Source: Tilletia caries
Taxonomy: Eukaryota > Basidiomycota > Exobasidiomycetes > Tilletiales > Tilletiaceae
Direction of reading: 5' to 3'
DNA length: 64,000 nt
NCBI GenBank assembly: GCA_032718865.1
Contig: JALUTQ010000046.1
Location: forward strand, 1,364,001-1,428,000
Position 1 is the stretch's first letter; the number at the start of each line of letters is the position of its first letter. Both the position numbers and the translations under genes were made by a program. Under the pieces are notes generated by a model. It had not been told where the DNA came from, ran no database searches, and saw nothing but the letters and a program-made list of their open reading frames with translations. Shown piece after piece: positions 33,099-43,312 of this stretch.

Positions 33099-34880
33099 AT
33101 GTCCACCTCGGCCAGCGACGACAACGCCTCACAGCGCGAGCCCACGTTGAAGGACATCTTTGACATGATGCAGGGCATCCAGCAAGAACAAGCAGCTCAG
33201 CGTGCTGTACTTGCGCGCCTCAACTCCACCCCAGGTGTCTCTTTCCAGGACGCCGCATTGCGAACTCCTCCCGGTCAGATCGGAGGAGGCATGCGAACCC
33301 AAGACGCGCGCCTCCTGGGCGAACCGCAGTCCGCGCCCGGATCCGACACTGCCATTCCACCTTCGCTCCAGCCCGGTCACGTCGGAGGTCCCTACGGCTG
33401 GACCCCGGTCGCCCCGGAACGGGAGAGGCAATCCGCGCGAGCTCGGCCGAGCCTGGGAGTCTCTGGCTTCCCTCTTCCTCCTCAGGCCAGCCCAGCGTTT
33501 TCCCGCGGTCAAGTCCCGTCCAATACGCAGACAAGGGCGGTGACCACGCCCTATCGGTCCACCCCTCGTGACTCCGACCCTACCCTACAAGGAGTGAAGG
33601 AAGATCTCTTCACGGTCCACACCGACTGCCTCCGCGATCTCCACCCGGACTGGACGGATGCGAGGATCGAGTCCGAGGCTAGAATCAAGACAGCCGAGGA
33701 TTACCTTGCGATGCGCAAGCGCGCCATCGAAGAGACGCTGACAGGCACCGTCAACCCCACCAAGACCCCCCACGCCCATGACGCCGGTCGTCCATACCGT
33801 CGTGTCAACTGGGACATGGTTAAGATCATCACGAAGCTCGGATGGAACAACTGGTCAGACTGGCGTTCTCGAATCTACAGTTTGCTAGGCACCGTGCTCG
33901 GAGCAATCGGCGTCCTTGAGGGCACCATCTACGGCCCCCGGTACCTCGACCCGGACGATCTTTCCGCTCACCCAAACTACGACGAGGCTCTGGACCTTGA
34001 GCTCGGACAGGTGATCCAATCCTGCACCGAGCCGGAGGTAAACTCCCTCCTCCTCAAGCCCATCTCAGACGGCGAACTGCGCGGCTCCTTCTTCTACCGA
34101 GAATTGCGAGTTTGGCTCGTCCCCAACCAAGGCTATGCTGCCCTGAAGCTCATCGCGAGGATGGGTCAGCATCGTCAACGCGAGGGAGAATCAATCCGCC
34201 AGTTCGGAGAGAGGCTGCGCCGGTTCTACCTGGAACTACAGTCCGCGGGCGAAACCCTCGACCAGACCAAGCAAGTGGGTTTCCTACTCACTGGACTCCG
34301 ATTCCGCTTTCAGACCGTCAGGGACAGCGTCGTCTCTCGCCAAGCTGCCGGAGAGGCGTTCACATTCGAGAAGGCACTCCACATCTTGGCCGAAGCGGAG
34401 GAATCCTTCGGTGCATTCGACGACCAGCGCCGAAACGCCCCGACGACCAGGACCATCCCTCCTCTGTCCCGCCCAAGCGCTCATGCAGCCGAGGAAGACA
34501 TGGACGGGTGCAGCTTCGAGGAGGATATGGGCGAGGAGGACATCCAGGCTTTCGCAGCCCAGTTTGCCCGCAACTTGATCGCCCGGCGTCGCAATGGCAG
34601 TTCGTTCAGCGGTGCCTGCTTCAACTGTAAGAAGACAGGACATCGAGCGGCAGAATGTCCAGAGGAGCGAGGCCCGGTTCGGAATGTCTCCCCTCCTGAA
34701 GCCCACGTTGCTCAACATCAATCAGGTCAAGCAACCGCAGCTCTGGCCCACACATGTGGGAAGGATATCGCGTGCGCCTCGTTTGCCAACGTTCCCGCCA
34801 TCGGCGCGTTCGAAGCCCAGGTCTGGGAAGACGAGTTGGACGCCCTCCCCTCGGCAATGAACGTGGTGACATCGGCATAG
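33099..34880 (+). CDS. gag: Copia Gag with CCHC zinc knuckle
   Basis: 593 residues from the first ATG after the primer site. The N-terminus is Gln/Pro-rich. A helical gag core spans about residues 160-430 (YRRVNWDMVKIITKLGWNNW, FFYRELRVWLVPNQGY, SIRQFGERLRRFYLEL, KQVGFLLTGLRFRF). A canonical nucleocapsid knuckle CFNCKKTGHRAAEC lies at about residue 507-520. The frame ends with TAG at 34878-34880, immediately followed in the same frame by the protease region. The product should assemble virus-like particles and bind element RNA. The stop may be a lesion or a recoding site. Confidence 0.88.
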   Translation: MSTSASDDNASQREPTLKDIFDMMQGIQQEQAAQRAVLARLNSTPGVSFQDAALRTPPGQIGGGMRTQDARLLGEPQSAPGSDTAIPPSLQPGHVGGPYGWTPVAPERERQSARARPSLGVSGFPLPPQASPAFSRGQVPSNTQTRAVTTPYRSTPRDSDPTLQGVKEDLFTVHTDCLRDLHPDWTDARIESEARIKTAEDYLAMRKRAIEETLTGTVNPTKTPHAHDAGRPYRRVNWDMVKIITKLGWNNWSDWRSRIYSLLGTVLGAIGVLEGTIYGPRYLDPDDLSAHPNYDEALDLELGQVIQSCTEPEVNSLLLKPISDGELRGSFFYRELRVWLVPNQGYAALKLIARMGQHRQREGESIRQFGERLRRFYLELQSAGETLDQTKQVGFLLTGLRFRFQTVRDSVVSRQAAGEAFTFEKALHILAEAEESFGAFDDQRRNAPTTRTIPPLSRPSAHAAEEDMDGCSFEEDMGEEDIQAFAAQFARNLIARRRNGSSFSGACFNCKKTGHRAAECPEERGPVRNVSPPEAHVAQHQSGQATAALAHTCGKDIACASFANVPAIGAFEAQVWEDELDALPSAMNVVTSA

Positions 34881-37800
34881 GATGTCGCGGCGGTCCGGGA
34901 AACCCCCGCTCCGCCACCACCACCTCTGCCAGGCGAGGACTGGCCGGTACCGTGGATTCTCGACTCTGGAGCTACTCATCATTTCATCAATGATGTTAGC
35001 CTCCTGGAGCGCGGTACGGTTACCCGGGACAACAAGATGATCAGGATCGCTGATGGGAAGAAGATCCCAGCGAGCCATCGAGGATCATTGACGATCAAAG
35101 TCAAGGCAGAACCCGCTTTGAGCGTCACCTTGCACAACGTCTACGTTGTGCCCGCCTTTCCCCATAATCTCCTCTCAGTCCAACGTTTGAATCAAGCAGG
35201 GAATAAGCGTCAACTTCCCACACACTGCCTCAAATACAGTGCTCGTGAACAACGGACTGCATCACGCTCTAATGCGTGACGTACACAGTGGTGCCACTGT
35301 AGTACATACTCGACCTTTCGAACCAGATCGTGCTACCGGAGCGGTGATAGCTGATTATGAGTCTGGTTTAAGGTGCTCTGCATCACCTCCGCGTCCGCGT
35401 TCGTTGGGACTGCCGGGGTGCTCTGCATCACGTCCCGCCCTTTCCCCCTGTTACACCTCGACCTCGGTGTATGCGCTCCACAGGGGAGGGGCACAGCTTT
35501 CAGGTACGTCTTTCCATTGCGTACCTATTGCTGTTACTGGGACATTGGATGACTCTGTTTGTCTTGGTTGCAGGACCGACTTGACTGCGTCGGCGGCAGT
35601 TCAAGAAGGCCAGATGGAGAAGGGGGCGGGAGAGGGCGAGAAGGAGAGAGATGGAGAGGAGGAAAGCGATGGCCAGAGGGCTTTGCGTCAGGAGAGGATG
35701 GTGATCCGTTGGCACCAACGTTTTGCGCACATGAGCTTCAGCTCCATCGCGCGGCTCATAGGACTGGGCGTGGAAGGTCTTCAACACCTTAACAAGGCTG
35801 CGGCACTTCGTCTTGTCGACCGAGAGGACCGATGTGACGCCTGCGCGATCTCCAACATCAAAGAATCGTCGTTCAAGGTTTCCAGCTCCAGGGCAGACAC
35901 ACGCGGCGAGCTTGGTCATTGCGACCTTTCGGGACCTTACACCGGCACAGCGAGTACACGCACGCGGCAAGCACACTGGATGACAATTCCAGGAAAGGGT
36001 GGTGCTTTCCTATTCCAGACAAGTCAATCGCCACAGTGACGAAGGTGCTGCAGCGGTGGGCGCGTCAGGTGGAAACATACACCGGCAACAAGATCAAGAC
36101 GCTTCACACCGATAACGGGACCGAGTTCGATAACACTGCGATGGACAAATGGGCGGCGGAGGAAGGAATCAGCTGGCGTTGGACAATACCGGGATCTAGT
36201 GAGCAGAATGGTCGAGTAGAGCGATTCCAGGGCATCATCCAAGAACGAGAACGAGCCATGTTAACGGCCGCACGACTTCCCATCGGATTCTGGCCGTTCG
36301 CTTAGCGATATGCCGCCTACTTGGTGAATCGCACGCCTCATCGAAGCCTTGGGTACAAGATCCCTCAAGAGCTATGGTCCGGAAAGCCCGTTGATCTGAC
36401 AATGCTTCGGACATTCGGATGCCTTTGTTGGACGATGCAAGACGCTCGGCATCGGCCAGACGGAAAGCTCTCCGCTCGTGGCGTTCGTGGAACGTTCCTT
36501 GGATTGTCAGAGGATCGAAAAGGGTGGCTGGTTTATGTACCATCGGACATCACCAACCCACTCCGCTACAGCCGCTCAGTCGTGTTCGACGAAACAAGAA
36601 CGTACGACGAAGGACGCTCACTGGACATCCTGCAAGAGCATACCTCTCGATCGGATGACGACGTTGAGATGGTGCTACCTTATCCTCGTAGACGTCGACG
36701 CGTCGGGGAGGGGGAGAAAGATCCACTTCGAATCCCTTCCGACTTGCACGACAACGAGGAGGACTTGGGCGGCATCACCAAAGACAGCGACGTCATCATA
36801 TCACCGCTCCCAGTGCCCAATACGTCGACAATGGACCCACCGGAGGATGGAGAGCAGGAGGGGATTGAGCGGGAACAGGAGACGATCGAGCAGGAGGGGG
36901 CGTTGGAAGAGGCGATGAGGCAGGAGGGGGCATTCAGAGGTGAAGAGCAGAAGGTGATTGGGCAGGAACAGGAGGTGACCGAGCAGGAGGGGGCGTTTAA
37001 GGAGGCGATGAGGCAGGAGGGAGCGTTGAAAGAGGAAATAAAGGAGCAGGAGGGGATTGTGAAGGAGATGGATCAGGAGGACGCGCTGGAGAAATCAGAG
37101 AGGGACGGGTCGCCTAAGATGCAAGGCGTGGCCAAGGAACGAAGAGGAAAAACAAAAGGAGCAAAGCCGATGAGACAAAGCCCGAGACTGCACGACGTTC
37201 AGGCGTTGGGCGCATCCCTGCGAGTGCACGAAATCGACGACGAGTGGTGCAAGCTCGAGCTGCTCGGGGTTACGGAATGCTCCGAGGTGGAAGGGTTGGC
37301 CTTGCTCGCTAGTCAGGGACACGAGGCGAGAACTCTGGACGGACAACTCCTCGAGCCAAGCACGTTCGCCCAAGCACTCTCCCGCGAGGACAAGGACGAG
37401 TGGAAGGCATCCATGGACGACGAGTACAAGTCCCTCATCGAAATGGGTACTTGGGAACTCTGCCATCCACCTCCCGGCCGGAAGCTAATCGGATGTCGAT
37501 GGGTCTACAAGGTCAAAACGGATCCAGAAGGACGAGCAATCCGAAAGAAGTCAAGACTGGTCGCACAAGGGTACACGCAAGTCGAGGGCGTGGACTATGA
37601 CGAGACGTTTGCTCCAGTCGCCAGGCTTAGTGCTCTCCGCATGATGGTGACGTTGGCTGTCCAATTCGACCTCAAGCTCCACGGCATGGATGTCAAGACG
37701 GCATACCTCAACGGAGAATTGGATGTGGACATATACATGAAGCAGCCACCCGGGTACGACGACGGATCAGGGAAGGTATGCCGCCTGCTCCGAACGCTCT

Positions 37801-39005
37801 ATGGGCTGAAGCAATCCGGGCGGTATTGGTACCACAAGCTCAGGGACAAGCTTCTCGGCGCAAACTTTCGTCAACTTCAGAGCGAGCCGTGTCTGTTCTA
37901 CAAGCCGACCAAGCAAGGACCAATCATCATCCTCGTCTACGTTGACGACGTAGCGATCGCAGGCCCGACCGAGGAAAGCGTCAACGAAATCAAGAGCGAG
38001 TTCACCTCGTGGTTCAAGATGACTGACAATGGTCCATTGACGTCGATGCTCGGCATTCGCATCCAAAGATCAAAATGCGGACGGATCGCAACGATGAGCC
38101 AGACCGGCTACATCGATCAGGTTCTCCAGCGTTATGGGATGGCCGCCTGCAAACCTTCCAGCACTCCGATGGCCGAGGCATCAAAGCACCTTGGGCCTAG
38201 AGAGGGGACGGTGGCTACGAAGCAGGAGAGACATTACTTCGCCGCCCTCATCGGATGCCTGCTTTGGCTGGCGCAGGGAACGAGAATGGACATCGCCTAT
38301 CAGGTTGGAAAGCTGGCACGCTTCATGGGGAACCCGTCGACAGAGCATGTTGCGGCAGCGATGAGGGTACTCAGGTATCTGGCAGGGACACGGGAATTGG
38401 GACTACGCTTCCGGCACAGTGATCTCGCCCAGCTCGTGGGATACTCGGACTCAGACCACGGAGGCGACCCCACCACCAGGCGAAGTGTCACGGGCTACGT
38501 CTTCTACCTGTACGGAAACCCGGTCACCTGGAGGTCAAAGCTCCAAGACACGGTGTCGGTGTCGTCAACCGAAGCCGAGTACGTAGCGCTCTCGGAAGCA
38601 ACGAGGGAGGCAATCTGGGCGGTCCAGCTTTTAGGTGAACTTCGATTGCGGGAAACGGGGGCAGTCGATATGTATACCGATAACACGGGAGCAGAGGCTT
38701 TGTCCAGGAACCCACAGGCACACCAACGTACAAAACACATCGACATCCACCACCACTTGGTTCGCGACCACAACAACAATGGTACGATCAAGGTCAAAAG
38801 GGTCGATACCGACGACAACCCTGCCGACCTCCTCACGAAGACGGTGACCTTTTCGCGGCTATCTTCGGGCAGGGAACAACTGGGATTGGGGTCTTCGGCA
38901 CTGGTGGCGGAGTTCGATTGCTTTTGGGCGGCTCTTACCATGAGCGCGGGAGGGGGAGTTGAAGAACGGCGCGCTCGGGATGAGCCGGTGGTGATAGGAC
39001 GGTAG
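34881..39005 (+). pseudogene. pol: Copia Pol (PR-IN-RT-RNaseH), four breaks
   Basis: In frame after the gag stop comes WILDSGATHHFIN, the copia protease active site. Near 35205 the frame shifts by one base (LLSVQRLNQAGN is followed by VNFPHTASNT in another phase). GAG-pre-integrase has WHQRFAHMSFSS and CDAC. A second shift falls near 35965. The integrase core has LHTDNGTEFDN and SSEQNGRVERF, the second Asp and the Glu, and is cut by TAG at 36303-36305 (WPFA-stop-RYAAYLVNRTPH). The last open frame (36321-39005) has a Glu/Gln-rich repeated linker (about 36850-37100), RT with FAPVARLSALRMM and the YVDD box at about codon 540 of that frame, RNase H with YSDSDHGGD and SSTEAEYVAL, and the KHIDIHHHLVRD tail. 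It reads 49 bp into the 3' LTR. Confidence 0.9.
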
Positions 39006-39223
39006 GGAAGACGGATGAGACCGGCGGGGAATGATCAGCGGGGGAAAGAATCGATGAATGAACATAGGCCAAACCACCAACGCGGTGTATCCACACTCCT
39101 TCTTGTCTACCTCCTTTTACTCACTCAATCAGACAGACATCTTCCTTGTTCCACACGTACTGGACTGAGGTACGTCTGTGGTTAACAGTCTACTGCGCAC
39201 CTACGGAGGCTGGTTTCTCAACT
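38957..39223 (+). repeat. Copia 3' LTR
   Basis: 267 bp. It differs from the 5' LTR at four sites (ggCgcg, gggggAaag, cacGtac, gttAaca). Preceded by a polypurine tract at 38946-38956. Confidence 0.93.
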
Positions 39224-39306
39224 ATTTCCAATTTTCAAAAAAGGCCTACGACTATGACTATGACTATGCCAAAGAAACGTGCGACTATAGTCGGAGCCGA
39301 GCCCTG
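39224..39306. repeat. actatagtc element, copy 3, right end
   Basis: Continues from the ATTTC duplication through gcctacgactatgactat to the terminal gccgagccctg, matching the right end at 19414. With 32408-32785 it forms one element split by copia. Confidence 0.9.
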
Positions 39307-40147
39307 GCTTGCTGAGCCTTGGTTTCTACCCTTCCTCCGCTTCACCAGGAACTATATCAAGTTTGACGGTGCGATCAACACTGGAGGCGTGCTGCAACTT
39401 TCAGGCTCTGGTGCGCCTGTCTAGTTCCCCCAACCTCCGAGTAACAGCAACAGGGAAACCGCGCGCTTACTGGAGTGCAGGCAGATCATGCCTCCTGAGA
39501 TTGCATCAGCACCGCTGGGGGCACGCTTTGTGGATTGATACAACAAGTTGGAGGGCTCCGACGTCAGCAAGGACGCCATCACCAGCCTCTCCTTGCTTTC
39601 CAGCTTCCCTCTGCTTCCCTTCTCTCCTCTGCTTCTCCTTCTTATACACTCATCCGCGCACATACCCAGGGCCGGCCCTAAGAAACGTTGGACGAAACAG
39701 AGCTAGATTGGGCGGAGGTGGTTGAGAGGGCTGATGTTTGAAGGCGCAGACAGGAAGTGAAAAGGAAAGAGCCTCCGTTTAAATGACGCGCGCTGCAAAG
39801 TTCTTGTGAGAGCTGCTGCCGACTGTCGAGGGGAGTCAGTGTCTCCGACAGGTAGCCCACGAGAGAAGAGGTGAGAGGAAGCAAGAGAGAATCCTTCTGC
39901 CGGGGGGGTTTAGTGCCCCAGCAGACTACCATTGATCAAGGGGCAGCATTTGCGCGAATGGTTGGACGGACAGGCTAAGCCCCCCGTGCCCCGAGCTGAG
40001 CTCTGTAGACACAGGGGGACGACGTGCTGAGCACTTCTCGCCCTCGGCGCCAAGGAGATCGACGTCGAAAGGATGGGCAGGAGGGAAACAAATAACGAGG
40101 GGGGGGGCACACACAATCTCATCTCACCATCTTATCTCATCTCACCA
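39307..40147. other. No recognisable gene
   Basis: Short overlapping frames only. Pyrimidine-rich plus strand at 39580-39660 and a G-run at 40100. Nothing resembles a known family. Confidence 0.4.
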
Positions 40148-40214
40148 TCTTATCTTATCTTATCTTATCTTATCTTATCTTATCTTATCGTATCGTATCG
40201 TATCGTATCGTATC
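40148..40214. repeat. Pentanucleotide microsatellite (ttatc)n changing to (gtatc)n
   Basis: About eight ttatc units run into about five gtatc units; one base of the unit switches part-way through the tract. Confidence 0.9.
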
Positions 40215-40368
40215 CTTTGTTTTCCCTCCCTTTGTTCTTCAGGAAATCGATCGACATCGACCCTTTGTTCTTGTACACCAAGACTCCGACAGCAATCTAA
40301 CCCACGATCTCGAAGCTGATCGCACTCAAAATGCTCACCCCATCTCCTGCTTCACCTCCTCACGGCGG

Positions 40369-40975
40369 CAAGGCTCGGCAAATATCTTCACTATGTAACT
40401 ATGTAACTATATAGTGATAACTTGACTATACTTTGGGCGGCGAAGCCACCTAGAAAAAATAGTAGCTATACCTTTTTCAGATCGGCGCAGAGTCACTAAT
40501 AGTTGAAACAATTATGAAAAATCGTATTTGGCTGAGATAGCCACTAGATAGTCACTATGCAGTAGCTCCAGCTACTCATAGTCACATATAGTCACTATCT
40601 CACTTACCTATAGCCACATACAGTGACTATTTCAACCAAATGATAGTCAAGTGAGATATAGTTACTGTAAAAAACTAATAGTTACTATTTCAGCCATGCG
40701 AAATTTTCGTCGACTTCTACGATGAAAATTGAAATAGCCACTACAGTCATTTCCACTAGCTACCTGTGACTAGTTCAGCACAAAGTGAGATCGACATAGT
40801 CACTATATGTGGCTATAAGTGACTGGAACTAATACATAGTAGTTATCCAGCGGCTGTCTCAGCCGGGCCCTGTCCAACACAAAAAATCACATTTGGTTGA
40901 AATAGCCACTGTATGTGGGCTGTGGCTATGAGTAATTGAGATAGTGACTATATGTGACTATGATTAGCTGGTCCG
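40369..40975. repeat. atagtcactat-keyword block
   Basis: Begins caaggctcggcaaatatc and is packed with tagtcactat/gtgactat words in both orientations. An inner right border agccgggccctg at 40861-40872 pairs as an inverted end with the left caaggctcggc, but the flanks do not match. Keyword sequence continues to about 40970, so more than one copy may be fused. A central gggcggcgaagccacct motif is shared with 22090. Confidence 0.6.
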
Positions 40976-42450
40976 CCGAGTTTCTGTGGTGCTCCGTGCT
41001 CCGTCTATTTTTAAAGGAGAACCGTGAATTTTGCCTCCTAGCTGCCTCCTGGAGGCAAAATTGTCGCCCAACCTCATATGCACCAAATTTGCCTCCCGGG
41101 AGGTCTCAGGTTTGCCTCTTGGGGAGGCAAATATGCCGCTTTCCTCATCAAACGCCGAAATTTGCCTCATTTCTGCTATTTGCCTCGGAGGCAAATGCTC
41201 CGAAAGGAGGCAAAATTCTAGTTCAGAGACCCGAGACCCGCGGCCTACAATTTTGCCTCCCTCCAGGGCCTGATTTGCCTCCCTCCATTCACATTTGCCT
41301 CCAAGACTTTTACTGCACGTGACCTAGATCAAGCTGATTACACCTGGTAAATTCCACGTAACCCTCCTTCCTTTTATTTTTTCCATTGCCCGCTCGAGCC
41401 CCTGCATAGCAACAGCTCTGCCTCCACTTTTCCCACGGCACTTTCTTCTCGCCCTCATCTTTTCCCTTCTCGAGCTCTTAATGCTTCTTTCGCTTGTCAA
41501 TCCTACTGACTCGTATTTCACTGGTCAACACAGGGAGAGGATGAAAAAAAATTGGTCAGGAAGGAGGCAAAATAGTCGTGGACAGGAGGCAAATTTCAGC
41601 AGTTCTCTCTCGTAATCGCGAATTTTGCCTCTTCGGAGCCTTTTTTTTGCCTCCGAGGAGGCAAGCCGCTGGAGCGAGGAGGCAAAATCAGCGATTCCCA
41701 TCGATTTGAATTGTTTAGGGAGGCAAAAAATGGGTCTGAGGAGGCAAATTTCGATTTCATCCTTGTGGACGGTCAATTTTGCCTCCATTTAGCCCAAGGA
41801 GGCAAAACACCTTAGGAGGCAAAATTCACGGTTGCCTTTTTAAAGTTATCCCAGCATCTTACTCCGTACTCCGTCAAGATAGGGAGCGCCAGAGGAAACT
41901 TACTCCGTGCTCCATTAAATTGCAGAGTGTTTCAGAAAGTCTACTCCGTACTCCGCAGCTACGGAGCCCGGATGTTCCGGGGGAGCTCCGTACTCCGGGA
42001 GATGATCTCACGAATCTCGAAATATAGTACAATTTCAGAAATTTGTACGCTCGTAAACAAGCTTGTAACATCTGTGCTTAAGGGAACAGTCTGAGAGCGC
42101 TTGAAGAGCTGTTTTGGTCAGATATAGACAGCGAGATGAGATTTGTTAAAATAAATTTTGAGAATTGACTCCAAAATTTCCTCAAAATATCCATGTTTAT
42201 GGGAAATTACCTTCCTTATGAGAAAAAGGTGGAGGTCCCGGAGCGCCCCGGACTCCGGGGGTAACTCCGTACTCCATCATACTTTACAGGTATTTACTCC
42301 GTACTCCGGGGAATTTCCGCAACGCCCAAAGGTCAGCTCCTTGCTCCGGGAAATTTCATGCGACCCTCAAACGCCAGCTCCGTACTCCGGCAACAGTGAG
42401 ACAACCTTCTGATTTTCACTCCGTACTCCCGGCTCCCCCGGAGTGCGGCC
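40976..42450. repeat. ctccgtactccg-keyword element, split by element E
   Basis: Short left part (40990-41015, gctccgtgctccgtc) and long right part (41837-42450) full of actccgtactccg. This is the keyword of the element at 50075 in the other orientation. The two parts become continuous when 41016-41836 and one TSD copy are removed. The TAAGGATGGGC ends seen at 50075 are not present, so the borders are open. Confidence 0.6.
41016..41836. mobile_element. ggaggcaaa-keyword non-autonomous element, 8-bp TSD
   Basis: 821 bp. Left end ggagaaccgtgaattttgcc; right end the complement of ggcaaccgtgaattttgcc. It is flanked by the exact 8-bp repeat TTTTTAAA (41008-41015 and 41837-41844). The ends are filled with tttgcctcc and ggaggcaaa in opposite orientations; the central ~250 bp (41320-41560) is ordinary sequence. 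No coding region. The target is itself a keyword-rich element. Confidence 0.85.
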
Positions 42451-43312
42451 CCGGATAGTACAGGTAAGTCTCGTGGGACGTAGCTGATGAGGGTGTGATG
42501 AAAGCGGGTAAGCCGGGTAGGCCTAGCGTATCTCGTCGTATCTTTGCGAGCTCGGAAGGTGATCCGCAGCTCTTTAGCAGCTCCCTTAAGCACCTTCTTG
42601 CTGCATCGGTAGCGGAGGAAGTGTTGATGTGGTCGCGCAGGGTCGAAATATGCGGTGGCAGATGAGTGTAGAAGAAAGAACTGAAGGAGCTGAAATTTGA
42701 AGAGGGTGGAAGTTAAATGGATTGTGGTGTGAAGAAAGAGCTACACACTACACAGGTGGCACTGCGATGCGGCAATGCGCAGGTCGACGGATTGCTTGCC
42801 TGTTGGAGTAAATCTTCGCGGCGGTGTCGCGCGTGCGGGCCGGCGACCGAGTATGTTGTCGGGGTCGATAAGAATCCACAACACCGTATTTTTGCCTCTT
42901 TCCATCAAAACAGTGATGGACTTCCCAATTCCCGCTCCCGCATCTATTCCCGGCGTTCGGGTCACTGCTGACTGCTGCATGTACTCCCGCCCTTGCCCAG
43001 GACGACCGATCTCCCTGGCTTCGAAGTTTCGAACATCCTCCATCTCCTAAGAGGCAAAATTCAGCTTCAAATGTTCAAGTCCACCATCGACCGTTTCTCC
43101 CTCGCCGGTCGCCAACCACAATCGAGCCAGGTTGATCACATCTACATCTTCACCACAGACCTTCGCAAAAGCGCAGTACCGCCATGCCGCGGAAGGATTC
43201 CACTCCGAGCAGTGTCAATCAGAAGCAGAAGCAGAACCAAGCGGGCAGCTCGAAGGTGCCACTAAGGCTCTCCGATCTTCCTACGATTCCACGCAAGCCT
43301 GCGGGATGAGAC
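42451..43312. other. No firm gene
   Basis: A minus-strand frame 43043-42741 and several plus frames overlap without a recognisable product. The stretch could be the upstream region of the gene that starts at 43313. Confidence 0.3.

Larger units (their letters stand above)
32786..39223 (+). mobile_element. Ty1/copia LTR retrotransposon, full length
   Basis: 6438 bp. Both LTRs are 267 bp (32786-33052 and 38957-39223) and differ at four positions by eye. The element is flanked by the exact 5-bp duplication ATTTC (32781-32785 and 39224-39228). It sits inside the actatagtc element, whose two halves continue on either side. Internal order is gag, protease, integrase, reverse transcriptase, RNase H, the copia order. 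A tRNA-iMet-type primer site follows the 5' LTR and a purine tract (gcgggaggggg) precedes the 3' LTR. The near-identical LTRs imply a fairly recent insertion, yet pol carries several breaks. Confidence 0.95.

Noticed and set aside
40369..42450. CRISPR-like array
   Set aside because: The repeats are short words at irregular spacing in both orientations, with no uniform spacers, in a eukaryotic genome.
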